From Halobacteriales archaeon QS_4_69_225 (lineage in GTDB: Archaea > Halobacteriota > Halobacteria > Halobacteriales > Haloarculaceae): 64,000 nucleotides of DNA. The notes beneath the pieces were generated by a model. That model did not search any database. It was given only the letters and a program-made list of their open reading frames with translations, and was not told the origin of the DNA. Positions 49,158-57,965 of the stretch are shown one piece after another. The first letter of the stretch is position 1. Each line of letters begins with the position of its first letter. The translations under genes and the position numbers were made by a program. Location of the stretch: positions 62,001-126,000 of the forward strand of contig PXRL01000008.1 in assembly GCA_003020965.1 (NCBI GenBank). Direction: 5' to 3'.

Positions 49158-50443
49158 TCGCGGTGGTCGTGGACGCGCTGGACCTTGCCGACCTCGGTTC
49201 GGCCGATCTCGCCGTGATTTACTAACTGAAGGTCGTCAGGCGTGAACTGCAGGACGTTCTCTAGTCGTTCGAGGACTTCCCCCTCGAGTGACTGCTTGCT
49301 CTTCGTGAGGCTCTGTTCGGTTTCGACGGTGAGTTCCATTACATCGAGGTTATCCTCCTCATAGAGGTCGATGCGGTAGTGCGGAGCGACGCCGTCGATG
49401 TCGAGGATGGTATGTTCGATTTCGCTGGGGTAGAGGTTCACCCCACGGACGATGAGCAGGTCATCGGTGCGGCCGGTGACGTTGTCCATCCGAACCATCG
49501 TGCGGCCGCACTCACACTCGTCATAGTATAGCGTCGTCAGGTCGCCCGTGCGGTACCGCAGGACCGGCAGCGCCTCTCTGGTAAGGGTCGTCAGGACCAG
49601 TTCGCCCTCGTCGCCCTCGTCGACGGGGTCGCCGGTTTGGGGGTCAATGATCTCTGGGTAGAAGTGGTCCTCCCAGATGTGCAGACCGTCCTGTGCCTCG
49701 TGGCACTCACAAGAGACGCCGGGGCCGATAATCTCCGAGAGCCCGTAGATGTCGACGCCGTTGACGCCGAGCTTCTCCTCGATTTCCTCCCGCATTGGGT
49801 CGGTACACGGTTCCGCCCCGAAGATGATAGTCGAGATGGGAAGGTCAGCCGGGTCATGGCCCATCTCCTCGGCCGTCTCGGCGAGGTATAGCGCATAGGA
49901 GGGCGTGCAGGTGAACACGTCGCTCTCGAGGTCGATCATCAACTCGACTTGTCGCTGTGTCTGCCCGCTGCCGATAGGAATGACCGTCGCGTCGAGTTCT
50001 TCCGTCCCGTAGTGCAGACCCAGGCCACCGGTGAACAACCCGTAGCCGTAGGCGTTCTGGACGGTGTCACCGGCCTCGGCACCGCTAGCGGCCAGCGAGC
50101 GGGCGACGACCTCACTCCAGATGTCCAAGTCGTTGTCGGTGTAGGAGACGATTTTGGGCTTGCCGGTCGTCCCCGAGGAGGCGTGAATGCGGAGGACGTC
50201 CTCGTCGTCGACGGCGAATAGGCCGTCCGGATACTCGTCGCGGAAGTCCTCTTTCGTCGTGAACGGCAATTCGCTGATGTCGTCAACGGTTTGAATGTCC
50301 TCAGGGGTGATACCCATCTCGTCGAATTGGTCGCGGTAGTACGGTACGTTCTCGTAGGCGTGCTGAACGGTTTTCTGCAGCTGATCGCTCTGCAGGTCAC
50401 GTAACTCCGACCGGTCGGACGCCTCTACGGGCTTGTATACCAT
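49154..50443 (-). CDS. paaK: Phenylacetate-CoA ligase
   Basis: The 429-residue protein belongs to the AMP-forming ligases: P-loop 'IHASSGTTGKPKIVSYTD', 'FGAEPCTDPMREEIEEKLGV', 'GLSEIIGPGVSCECHEAQDG', 'LPVLRYRTGDLTTLYYDECE' and the C-terminal domain 'DDLLIVRGVNLYPSEIEHTI'. It activates phenylacetate with ATP and CoA, the entry step for PaaABC. TTTTTTATG about 30 bases upstream serves as promoter. A paralogue of about three-quarters identity lies at 59524. Confidence 0.94.
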   Translation of the reverse strand: MVYKPVEASDRSELRDLQSDQLQKTVQHAYENVPYYRDQFDEMGITPEDIQTVDDISELPFTTKEDFRDEYPDGLFAVDDEDVLRIHASSGTTGKPKIVSYTDNDLDIWSEVVARSLAASGAEAGDTVQNAYGYGLFTGGLGLHYGTEELDATVIPIGSGQTQRQVELMIDLESDVFTCTPSYALYLAETAEEMGHDPADLPISTIIFGAEPCTDPMREEIEEKLGVNGVDIYGLSEIIGPGVSCECHEAQDGLHIWEDHFYPEIIDPQTGDPVDEGDEGELVLTTLTREALPVLRYRTGDLTTLYYDECECGRTMVRMDNVTGRTDDLLIVRGVNLYPSEIEHTILDIDGVAPHYRIDLYEEDNLDVMELTVETEQSLTKSKQSLEGEVLERLENVLQFTPDDLQLVNHGEIGRTEVGKVQRVHDHRD

Positions 50444-50817
50444 GCTTCACACGTTGATTCGGCAAGTGGCATAAAAAATGGTTGGGGTATTTTCCTGATA
50501 GGCTGAGACACATCGTGGCATCCCGTGTACGGGCATTACGCGTGCGGCGCGCTTACGGACAAAAAGGTATTTTCAGCCACCGAGTGAATAACCCACTTGA
50601 ATCGGCCCATCTGAGAATCCGTGTTCGCTCCACAGACAACACATTGGTCTACTCGACTCATTCTCTGGAATGGCTGAATTCGGATATGAGTACTTGAACT
50701 CGTCCAACTCATCTTCTAACTTAGCACAACTTCTGGTTCTGGTGGAAATGTTAAATCATCAGCTGGCGGGTGTAACCGCAGCAAGCACGTTTTTATCGAT
50801 TGATACTGTAAGTCGAA
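50444..50817. other. Divergent promoter region between paaK and the hydroxyacyl-CoA dehydrogenase gene
   Basis: About 370 bases without a gene. On the reverse strand TTTTTTATG near 50471-50479 serves paaK; on the forward strand GTTTTTATCG at 50789-50798 is about 27 bases before the ATG pair at 50818/50821. The middle has no repeat that I can see. Confidence 0.55.
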
Positions 50818-51705
50818 ATGATGTATGTTGCCGTACTCGGAGCCGGCACCATGGGGCACGGCATCGCACAGGTGTCGGCCATGGCCGGCCACGACGTCCG
50901 TCTGCGCGACATCGATGAGGACATCGTTGCCGACGGATTGGACGCTATCGAATCGAATCTCGAAGAGGGCATCGAACGGGACAAGATGACAGAGGAGGCG
51001 GCCGAGGCGACACTCAATAGACTTTCCGGAACCACTTCACTCGAAGAAGCCGTCACGGACGCCCAGTTCGTCATCGAGGCCGTCCCCGAGGACATGGACA
51101 TCAAACACGAAACGGTCACCGACGTGGAGTCACACGTCGCCCGAGAGACGCTCATCTGCTCGAACACCTCCTCGCTGTCGCTGACCGAAATCGCCAGCAG
51201 GCTAGAACATCCGGGCCGGGCCATCGGCCTGCACTTTTTCAATCCCGTTCACATTATGGAGCTGGTCGAAATCGTCGTGCCCGAACAGGCCACAAATGAG
51301 ACCATCGACCGCGCCCATCGGTTTGTCAAAGGTATCGAGAAAACGCCGGTCGAGGTGACCGACTCGCCGGGGTTTGCCTCATCGCGACTGGGGGTCTCCC
51401 TTGGCGTCGAGGCGATGCGAATGGTCGAGGAAGGCGTCGCCTCGCCCGAGGACATCGACACCGCGATGGAACTCGGGTACAACCACCCGATGGGGCCCAT
51501 TGAACTTGGAGACATCGTGGGACTCGACGTGCGCCTCGACATCTTGGAGTACCTGCAGGAGGAACTGGGCAGGCGGTTCCGGCCGCCACGGATACTCAAA
51601 CGGAAGGTCCGCGCCGGGAAACTCGGGAAGAAGACCGGCGAGGGCTTCTACGTCTGGGAAGACGGCAAGCCCGTCGGGACGAGCCATGACCGGGGGGAGC
51701 GCTGA
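50818..51705 (+). CDS. 3-Hydroxyacyl-CoA dehydrogenase (PaaH-like)
   Basis: The 295-residue protein has an NAD-binding Rossmann start (VAVLGAGTMGHGIAQVSAMA), 'NTSSLSLTEIASRLEHPGRA' and the catalytic His in 'IGLHFFNPVHIMELVEIV', followed by the dimerisation domain 'YNHPMGPIELGDIVGLDVRL' and 'KKTGEGFYVW'. It oxidises 3-hydroxyacyl-CoA with NAD, fitting the 3-hydroxyadipyl-CoA step of the Paa pathway. The two first ATG codons are both possible starts. Its stop overlaps the start of the hydratase gene (TGATG). Confidence 0.92.
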   Translation: MMYVAVLGAGTMGHGIAQVSAMAGHDVRLRDIDEDIVADGLDAIESNLEEGIERDKMTEEAAEATLNRLSGTTSLEEAVTDAQFVIEAVPEDMDIKHETVTDVESHVARETLICSNTSSLSLTEIASRLEHPGRAIGLHFFNPVHIMELVEIVVPEQATNETIDRAHRFVKGIEKTPVEVTDSPGFASSRLGVSLGVEAMRMVEEGVASPEDIDTAMELGYNHPMGPIELGDIVGLDVRLDILEYLQEELGRRFRPPRILKRKVRAGKLGKKTGEGFYVWEDGKPVGTSHDRGER

Positions 51706-52514
51706 TGGGACTAGAAGCGATCAGTACCGACTACGAGACTGTAGACGTCTTCGTCGGTGACCGCGTCGACGGCGTTGCGACCGTCGAACTGAATCGCCCC
51801 AATTCCCGGAACGCGCTCAACGGCCAGCTGCGCTCGGAACTCAAGACTGTCATCGACGAAGTACCCGAAACCGATGTTCGTGTTGTCGTCCTGACTGGCG
51901 CGGAGGACACGGGCGCGTTCGTCGCCGGCGCTGATGTGACCGAACTCCGGGAACGTGACGCACTCGAACAGCGCGAGGCCAGCAAGCGGCCCCGGGTATA
52001 CGAAGTGATTGACGACTGTCCGATGCCAGTCATCGCCCGCATCAACGGTCACGCTCTGGGCGGAGGTTGTGAACTCATACAAGCGTCGGACATCCGCATC
52101 GCCCACGAGAATGCGAAAATCGGCCAACCCGAAATCAATCTCGGCATCATCCCCGGTGGCGGTGGCACGCAGCGCCTGCCCCGTCTTATTGGCGAAGGGC
52201 ACGCGATGCGGATGATTCTAACCGGCGAACTCATTGACGCCAAGGAAGCCCAAGAGATAGGCCTCGTCGACGAGGTACACGGCGAAGAGAGCTTCGACGA
52301 GCGAGTGTACGAAATCGCGGCGTCGATAGCCGCGAAGAGTCCCGTTGCACTCGAATTTGCGAAGAAATCGATCAAGGCGGCCTCCCGAATGGACCTCGAA
52401 TCCGGCATCGAATACGAGGCCGAACTTTTCGCCCAGTTGTTTGCTACCGGACATAAAGACGAAGGCATTGATGCCTTCTTCGAAGACCGCGAACCCGAGT
52501 GGGACGATGTTTGA
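51705..52514 (+). CDS. Enoyl-CoA hydratase/isomerase (PaaF/PaaG-like)
   Basis: The 269-residue crotonase has 'TGAFVAGADVTELRERDALE' and 'ARINGHALGGGCELIQASDI' (oxyanion-hole Ala/Gly), 'NLGIIPGGGGTQRLPRLIGE' with the first catalytic Glu region, and a C-terminal 'EGIDAFFEDREPEWDD'. It hydrates or isomerises unsaturated dicarboxyl-CoA intermediates, in PaaF or PaaG manner; only one such gene is intact nearby. It is translationally coupled to the dehydrogenase gene. Confidence 0.92.
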   Translation: MGLEAISTDYETVDVFVGDRVDGVATVELNRPNSRNALNGQLRSELKTVIDEVPETDVRVVVLTGAEDTGAFVAGADVTELRERDALEQREASKRPRVYEVIDDCPMPVIARINGHALGGGCELIQASDIRIAHENAKIGQPEINLGIIPGGGGTQRLPRLIGEGHAMRMILTGELIDAKEAQEIGLVDEVHGEESFDERVYEIAASIAAKSPVALEFAKKSIKAASRMDLESGIEYEAELFAQLFATGHKDEGIDAFFEDREPEWDDV

Positions 52515-52628
52515 GACGTAATACCAATCAGCACGCAGATTCGATGAGAGTGAATTGTCCTGGGACCGCCTGACCTACTTTCTCAAGCCGCTTTCCAATT
52601 ACTCTACCGTACAATCACATCTAAATTC

Positions 52629-52645
52629 GTTCGAGTAGCTCGAAC
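52629..52645. promoter_or_regulatory. Inverted repeat GTTCGAG-TAG-CTCGAAC, copy 1
   Basis: Perfect 7-3-7 inverted repeat, about 115 bases after the hydratase stop. It matches two more sites at 53039 and 54197; the site at 54197 lies directly upstream of the IclR gene, so IclR is the likely binder. Confidence 0.6.
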
Positions 52646-53038
52646 CATTTACTATGGCAAACTAAATCTTTGGACAGAGTTTTATTTTGACTTTCGAGAG
52701 GAAGAATAATATACTCCAGCTGGTTACGCGGATTTTTGGGCGCCTGAAGTGTCTAGACAGCGATTGTGAGAGAATAATAATGCCTGTCAAGTCGCCGTGT
52801 AATGAAGGACCATTCTGATGTGTTCACTCTCGATAAATGTGCGTTCAAAATGTCTCTAAGACCTGTATTTAGACTTTTTGTAGGTTTCACCGAGACATCG
52901 TCGTGCCGCTCGAATCAAAGCTACAGGCGACGACCCCGATCCATTACAGTCATACGCCTGTAATCCGCCGGGGATAACCGCAAACCATGTACAATTCGGC
53001 GTCCAGTACCGTGCTAGGATCGATCGTGCGTCGGAGGC

Positions 53039-53055
53039 GTTCGAGTTACTCGAAC
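53039..53055. promoter_or_regulatory. Inverted repeat GTTCGAG-TTA-CTCGAAC, copy 2
   Basis: Perfect 7-3-7 inverted repeat in the gap downstream of the IclR gene. It has no promoter of its own close by; it may act by looping to copy 3. Confidence 0.6.
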
Positions 53056-53388
53056 ATCCAGTCGCTAGTCTGACAAGGTGATTGACGTTCGAATCCTACT
53101 TTCACGCCTTCTGCAGTCTATTCTGTGCTCGCAGTTTATTCAGGCTGAAACTGGGTCAGATTGTAATCTAAGCAGTCGACTAAATCTGTTCACTCTCGTC
53201 AAACAGGGGCAGGACTCGATACCGTGATTCTATTGCCTGAATAACCGCGAGGTGGTATGGACGCACGGATATCAAACGATCTACGACACAGAAATATTTA
53301 GCTGCCCCTAAGCGGTGAGCCACTTTCCTCAAGGAGCGAACGGCGCAAGAATACAGAGTTCGAACTGAGCAGTCGACCGCGAAGGGGT

Positions 53389-54159
53389 TCAGGCGTGTGC
53401 CAGGTTTATGCTGATTTCGTTAACTGCGCCCAGCAGGAGCGTAGGGAGTTCCTCACGGAGGAGAGAACCTTCAAGTCTGTTTGCAGGGCCGGAAACGCTG
53501 ATAGCACCGATAGCGACGTCGTGCTGATCGGTAACTGGTACGCCGACGGCGTGCAGGCCTTGGACAGATTCCTCGAAATTGAACGCGTACCCACGGTCCC
53601 GAATGGTCTCGATTTCCTCCCAGAGGTCGTCCTCGGAGGTAATTGTGTGTGGTGTCTTGGACGGCAGTCCGTGGGTAGCGATTATCTCTTCGACGCGCTT
53701 GTCGGGCATGTGTGCCAGCATCGCCTTACCTGCGGCGTGTTGGTGGAGGTGGTTTCGATGCCCGATGCGTGCGTAGGTCTGGACGGAGTGTTTCCCCCGT
53801 GCGCCGTATATGTGAACACTGCGGCCGTGTTCCTCGACGGCACACCAGATTTTCTCATCCGTCTCGTCAGCCAGTTCGTCGACCTTCGGCTTCGCCTCTT
53901 GATAGAGCGTGTACCTGGCGCGCGCGACCGACCCATAATCCAGAAATCGAATGCCGAGCCGATACTCGTCGCCGTCCTCGATAAGGAAGCTGTTCGATTC
54001 TAACGTCTTGAGGTGCCTGTGGGCCGTGCTTTTCGCACAACCGAGGTAGTCCATTATTTCCGGGATGGTTGCCGACCCATTCTGTTTCAGATAGTCGATA
54101 ATTTCGATGGCCCGCTCTACTGTCTCGACAGGGCGGTTGACGTCGGCTGGCATCGTCAT
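53389..54159 (-). CDS. IclR family transcriptional regulator
   Basis: The 256-residue protein starts MTMPADVNRPVETVERAIEI, then a winged HTH ('GSATIPEIMDYLGCAKSTAH', 'RHLKTLESNSFLIEDGDEYR') and the IclR effector domain ('GARGKHSVQTYARIGHRNHL', 'QHAAGKAMLAHMPDKRVEEI', 'FNFEESVQGLHAVGVPVTD', 'AIGAISVSGPANRL'). Such proteins sense small aromatic or keto acids and repress or activate catabolic genes. The gene is divergent from EthD/TPP-enzyme genes and has a candidate operator 38-54 bases upstream of its start. Confidence 0.92.
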   Translation of the reverse strand: MTMPADVNRPVETVERAIEIIDYLKQNGSATIPEIMDYLGCAKSTAHRHLKTLESNSFLIEDGDEYRLGIRFLDYGSVARARYTLYQEAKPKVDELADETDEKIWCAVEEHGRSVHIYGARGKHSVQTYARIGHRNHLHQHAAGKAMLAHMPDKRVEEIIATHGLPSKTPHTITSEDDLWEEIETIRDRGYAFNFEESVQGLHAVGVPVTDQHDVAIGAISVSGPANRLEGSLLREELPTLLLGAVNEISINLAHA

Positions 54160-54196
54160 GTACCAGTAATGGACTGAAGTCTTTACAAAGCTTTTT

Positions 54197-54213
54197 GTTC
54201 GAGTTATTCGAAC
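54197..54213. promoter_or_regulatory. Inverted repeat GTTCGAG-TTA-TTCGAAC, copy 3, at the IclR promoter
   Basis: 7-3-7 inverted repeat with one imperfect pair, just upstream of the IclR start and about 100 bases ahead of the divergent EthD gene. Best placed of three copies for autoregulation and for control of the divergent operon. Confidence 0.65.
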
Positions 54214-54316
54214 GAAGTCGGCGAGGATTCTGGACGCACTCCCACTCAGGTGCATTCTCAGTGAGCAAATAAATGACCGTTAGACAGAAGATCCACGAAT
54301 GAGACGTTGTTTGTGT

Positions 54317-54643
54317 ATGCCAAAAATAGTCGACCTGCTCATTCGGAAGGACGGGTATAGCCACGAGGACTTTGCAAAGCGCTGGCAGGGAGACCACGCC
54401 GATCTCGCGAAGGACCTCCCGGGTCTGAAACGCTACGTCACCTCTGTGCCAACACAGCCCGAGGACGCCGAGTTCGACGGTGTCCTCGAGCTGTACTTCG
54501 AAGACATGGCCACGCTTGCGGAGGCCTTTGACTCGGACATCGCTGCGGAGGTCCAAGAGGACGCGACGGAGTTTATCGACTTGGAGGCGGGCCCACGGCT
54601 CATCGTCGAAGAGACTGTACAGTTCGACGAGACCCATGACTGA
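54317..54643 (+). CDS. EthD family protein
   Basis: The 108-residue protein is a dimeric alpha/beta barrel (ferredoxin-like) of the EthD type: 'MPKIVDLLIRKDGYSHEDFA', 'RWQGDHADLAKDLPGLKRYV', 'FDGVLELYFEDMATLAEAFD'. EthD proteins occur with oxygenases and aromatic or ether catabolism, with roles from muconolactone isomerase-like to unknown. Start is the ATG at 54317. It overlaps the TPP enzyme gene by 8 bases, so it is the first gene of an operon divergent from IclR. Confidence 0.87.
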   Translation: MPKIVDLLIRKDGYSHEDFAKRWQGDHADLAKDLPGLKRYVTSVPTQPEDAEFDGVLELYFEDMATLAEAFDSDIAAEVQEDATEFIDLEAGPRLIVEETVQFDETHD

Positions 54644-56339
54644 AGTTGGGGAACGCCTCGTCGAGGAACTCGACGAGCAAGACGTGGAGTACATTTTCGG
54701 CTACCCAGGTGGGCGCGTCATCGAGCTCTTGGACCACGTACCCGGAGCTGACGTGACAATGGTGCGCCCGCGCGACGAGCGCGAGGCTAGTGTGATGGCC
54801 GAGATGCACGGTCGTCTCACCGGGAACCCGGGCGTCCTCGCCGGCCAGGGCCCCTGGATCGGTAGTCTCGGTGCCATCGGCCAGATGGAGGGGTATCTCG
54901 CCTCCTCGCCGATGGTCGTCATTACCGAGGCTAGCGAGCGTGGCGACTACTCCACACTTGCCCCTTACCAGCAGGCCCGCGGTGATTACGGGGGGTTGGA
55001 TCTCCCATCGGCACTCGACGCCTACACGAAGGAAAACTGGTTCCCGCGCTCGCCGACCGAGACGATTCGGAGCCTCCAGCTCGCGTTCAAACACGCGACT
55101 GCAGGCCGGCCAGGGCCAACCGCAGTCATCCTCGACGGTGATGCGGTGACCGAGAAGGTGCCGGAAGACCCCGTCCCACCCGTGTGGGACGGCCACGACC
55201 AGGTCCAGAACTGGGAGTCCCGGCCCGATAGTGACGACATCGAGACGGCTGTCGACGCGCTGAGCGAGGCCGACCGGCCGGTCATCGTCGCCGGCAATGG
55301 CGTCCACGCGGCCGACGCATATGACGAGTTGCGCGCCGTCACAGAGGCCATGGACGCTGTCGTTGCGACGTCTTATCTCGGGAAGTCGACATTCCCCGAG
55401 ACCCACGACCTGGCGGCTGGTGTTATCGGCTCCTTTGGCCACGAGGGCGCGAACCAAGTCGTCAGTGAAGCCGACGTTCTCCTCGTCGTCGGCTGTCGGA
55501 TGAACCCCATGGACACCAACTGGCAGTCCCCGGAATTCATCCGGCCCGGTGAGCAGACCATCATCCACGCCGACATCGATACTCGCAACGCCGGCTGGGT
55601 CTACCCCGCCGACGTGGCGCTCATCGGCGACGCGGCACTGAGTCTCGCTGATCTCGCGGCAGAACTACCGGACGGCGCCGGCAACGATTGGGCGCGGGAT
55701 CGTGCGGCCGCCGCACGCGAATCGTTTTACGATCAGGAATGCGATGCCGACGATGCGCCGATCAAGCCCCAGCGGGCCGTCAAGGAAATTGAGGCCATCG
55801 TCGACGAGGACACCATCGTCACGGCGGACTCCGGTAACAACCGCTTCTGGTTGCTCAACTACCTGCAAGCCCCAGATACCGGCACCTATTACGGCAGTGG
55901 CGGCGTCGGTGCGATGGGTTGGGCAACGCCCGCAGCGGTGTCGGCGGCTATCACTACTGATAAGGACGTCATCGGCGTCGCTGGCGACGGCGGCTTTACG
56001 ATGACGATGACCAGTGTCGAAACGGCCGTCCAGCACGACGTGGCCCCTACCTTCGTTGTTCTCAACGACACTAGCCTCGGGATGGTCCGCCAGATGCAGC
56101 ACGAAGAGGGCGACATCGCTGGCGTCGAGTTCCACGACACTGACTTCGTCAAAGCCGCCGAAGCCTTCGGTGCCGAGGCGACGCGGGCAACGACCCCTGA
56201 CGAACTCATCGAGGCGCTTGATAAGGGAGTCAGCGCCGACGTCCCCTTTGTGGTCGACGTCCACATCGACCGCGACGAAGAGATGGCTAAGTCCCTCCAG
56301 TCTTCGTTCTACGAGGAGGTCGGTGGTCTGCACGAATAG
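54636..56339 (+). CDS. Thiamine pyrophosphate enzyme, acetolactate synthase-like
   Basis: The 567-residue protein has three TPP-enzyme domains. The N-terminal domain reads 'VEYIFGYPGGRVIELLDHVP' and 'RPRDEREASVMAEMHGRLTG', retaining the Glu that activates TPP; the middle domain has 'EADRPVIVAGNGVHAADAYD'; the C-terminal domain has 'VIGVAGDGGFTMTMTSVETA' and, 26-27 residues later, 'NDTSLGMV', the TPP/Mg motif. Family members decarboxylate 2-keto acids or ligate C2 units; the context with an aromatic pathway suggests an aryl-keto acid, but that is inference. It is not near other branched-chain amino acid genes, so a role as acetolactate synthase is unlikely. Confidence 0.9.
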   Translation: MTEVGERLVEELDEQDVEYIFGYPGGRVIELLDHVPGADVTMVRPRDEREASVMAEMHGRLTGNPGVLAGQGPWIGSLGAIGQMEGYLASSPMVVITEASERGDYSTLAPYQQARGDYGGLDLPSALDAYTKENWFPRSPTETIRSLQLAFKHATAGRPGPTAVILDGDAVTEKVPEDPVPPVWDGHDQVQNWESRPDSDDIETAVDALSEADRPVIVAGNGVHAADAYDELRAVTEAMDAVVATSYLGKSTFPETHDLAAGVIGSFGHEGANQVVSEADVLLVVGCRMNPMDTNWQSPEFIRPGEQTIIHADIDTRNAGWVYPADVALIGDAALSLADLAAELPDGAGNDWARDRAAAARESFYDQECDADDAPIKPQRAVKEIEAIVDEDTIVTADSGNNRFWLLNYLQAPDTGTYYGSGGVGAMGWATPAAVSAAITTDKDVIGVAGDGGFTMTMTSVETAVQHDVAPTFVVLNDTSLGMVRQMQHEEGDIAGVEFHDTDFVKAAEAFGAEATRATTPDELIEALDKGVSADVPFVVDVHIDRDEEMAKSLQSSFYEEVGGLHE

Positions 56340-56384
56340 ACAGCAAAACTATTGATGACACGCGATAACCACACGGTTACGACA

Positions 56385-57347
56385 ATGACAGACTGCACCG
56401 TACTCATTACTGGTGGTACCGGCTTCCTCGGCTCCTACATCGTCGATGACTTCATCCAACACGGACACGAGGTCGTGGCCTACGACCTCTCGACGGACGA
56501 CCGCATTCTCTCGAAACTCGGCGTCGCCGACGACGTTGAGATTCGTCGCGGTGACGTCTCCGAAGTCACCGACGTGATTCGCGCCGTCGAAGAGACTGGT
56601 GCAACACATATCGTCCACCTCGCCGCACTGCTGACCAACAGCGCCCGAGATAACCCCCGTGCGGCGCTTGACGTCAATGTTCAGGGCACCAATAACATCT
56701 TCGAGGCCGCGCGCGTCCTCGACGACCAGGTCGAACGCGTTTCCTGGGCCTCCAGCGCCGCTGTCTACGCCCCACCGCACAATTACGACGCCGAGTACGT
56801 CGCCGAGGAAGAACTTGTCTACCCCGACACCCTATACGGTGCGACCAAGGAGTACAACGAACACCAGGCTCGTGTCTATCACGAGGACTACGGCCTCGAC
56901 TATGTGGCCCTGCGACCCACCGTCGCATACGGCCCCTACCGCGAGACGGGCGGCTCTGCCTTCCTAGCAAATATCGTTGAGAAACCTGCGGTCGGTGAGT
57001 CTTTCAGCGTCGAGTACGGCGACCAAGTCATCGACTGGCAACACGCCCGCGACATCGCTCAGGCGTTCCGCAAGGCGACGTTCGTCGACGAATCGGAGGT
57101 CTCTCAGCGCGTCTACAATGTCCGTGGTGTGCTAGCGACGATTCGGGAGGCCGCCGACACCGTCCGAGAGATTGTTCCCGGCGCCGATCTCGACGTCTCT
57201 GACGACGGCGAACTCCCCTGGACCCAAAACCTCGACATGACCGCCGCCCAGAAAGACTTCGGCTACGAGGTGGAGTACGACCTGGAGACTGGCTTCCGCT
57301 CGTACATCAACACCCTGCGCGAGGAGAACGGCCTCAACCCAGTGTAG
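56385..57347 (+). CDS. NAD-dependent epimerase/dehydratase (extended SDR)
   Basis: The 320-residue protein has the Rossmann motif 'VLITGGTGFLGSYIVDDFIQ', 'THIVHLAALLTNSARDNPRA', 'VSWASSAAVYAPPHNYDAEY' (Ser) and 'YPDTLYGATKEYNEHQARVY' with YxxxK. It is complete and typical of UDP-sugar epimerases and of related dehydrogenases that act on small molecules. The start at 56385 (MTDCTVLITG) begins the fold; an upstream ATG at 56355 is possible. Spacing of 45 bases behind the TPP enzyme suggests the same operon. Confidence 0.88.
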   Translation: MTDCTVLITGGTGFLGSYIVDDFIQHGHEVVAYDLSTDDRILSKLGVADDVEIRRGDVSEVTDVIRAVEETGATHIVHLAALLTNSARDNPRAALDVNVQGTNNIFEAARVLDDQVERVSWASSAAVYAPPHNYDAEYVAEEELVYPDTLYGATKEYNEHQARVYHEDYGLDYVALRPTVAYGPYRETGGSAFLANIVEKPAVGESFSVEYGDQVIDWQHARDIAQAFRKATFVDESEVSQRVYNVRGVLATIREAADTVREIVPGADLDVSDDGELPWTQNLDMTAAQKDFGYEVEYDLETGFRSYINTLREENGLNPV

Positions 57348-57357
57348 TCAATTCTCT

Positions 57358-57828
57358 TCACTTGCCGAGTCGCTCGCCGTCCACGTAGAGCCGCTCCGGT
57401 TCTGGTCGGCTCCTACCGTATGTGTCGTGGTACTCGAACAGTTGGAAGAGAGCGCCGGTCGGATTCGATGGCGGGACGAACGCCTCCGTCCAGTCGTCGT
57501 ATTCGCGGTACTCGATGATGTCGAGGCCGGCCTCCTCGACGGCAGCGGTGACAGCATCGATGGCTGCCACCTCCAGTGTGACGTGGTGCAGGCCGGGCCC
57601 GTGGTCGTGGAGGTACGTCGTGAGGAAGGTGTCTTCCGCCTCTGGCGCGATGAGTTCCAGGCGAGAGGCGGACCGCCCGAAGTCGTACTGTGCCCACCTG
57701 AATCGTCCCTCGACGGATTCCTCGATGAGTTTTTGACATCCGAACGCCAGTAATACCGGCTCGGCGTCGTCGATGGATTCGACGGCAATGCCGACGTGGT
57801 CGACGCGGATAGGCGTCTCGTGTGCCAT
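57358..57828 (-). CDS. VOC family protein (methylmalonyl-CoA epimerase/glyoxalase-like)
   Basis: The 156-residue protein has paired beta-alpha-beta-beta-beta modules: 'IRVDHVGIAVESIDDAEPVL' with metal-binding His, 'SRLELIAPEAEDTFLTTYLH', 'GPGLHHVTLEVAAIDAVTAA' with second His, and 'NPTGALFQLFEYHD' with the last ligand. The arrangement is like methylmalonyl-CoA epimerase, though that gene normally sits with the mutase. It converges on the epimerase gene with only 10 bases between the stops. Exact substrate unknown. Confidence 0.87.
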   Translation of the reverse strand: MAHETPIRVDHVGIAVESIDDAEPVLLAFGCQKLIEESVEGRFRWAQYDFGRSASRLELIAPEAEDTFLTTYLHDHGPGLHHVTLEVAAIDAVTAAVEEAGLDIIEYREYDDWTEAFVPPSNPTGALFQLFEYHDTYGRSRPEPERLYVDGERLGK

Positions 57829-57934
57829 AATTTCGCCTTCGTTTCTGAGGTCATCTATACTCTTCGCTCACGCCGGTCTGCTGGGTAATAATATTCGATC
57901 AAAAGCTAACTGTGGACGACGAGAGAAACCGGAG

Positions 57935-57942
57935 TTTATAAT
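57935..57942 (+). promoter_or_regulatory. TATA box of the M24 family gene
   Basis: TTTATAAT is centred about 27 bases before the ATG at 57966, predicting a leaderless transcript and favouring the ATG over the adjacent GTG. Confidence 0.6.
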
Positions 57943-57965
57943 GAAGCCTGCTATACTGGCAGGTG

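Larger units (their letters stand above)
52515..53388. other. Large lower-GC gap carrying two inverted repeats
   Basis: About 870 bases with AT content clearly above its surroundings and no supported gene on either strand. It holds two copies of a GTTCGAG-N3-CTCGAAC repeat (separate entries). The rest shows no tRNA, hairpin-rich or coding signal to me. It may be the relic of a lost gene or a regulatory region for the IclR gene and neighbours. Confidence 0.55.

Noticed and set aside
54636-56339. Annotation of the TPP enzyme as acetolactate synthase (ilvB)
   Set aside because: No small subunit or other branched-chain genes nearby, and the operon context is catabolic; only the superfamily can be supported.
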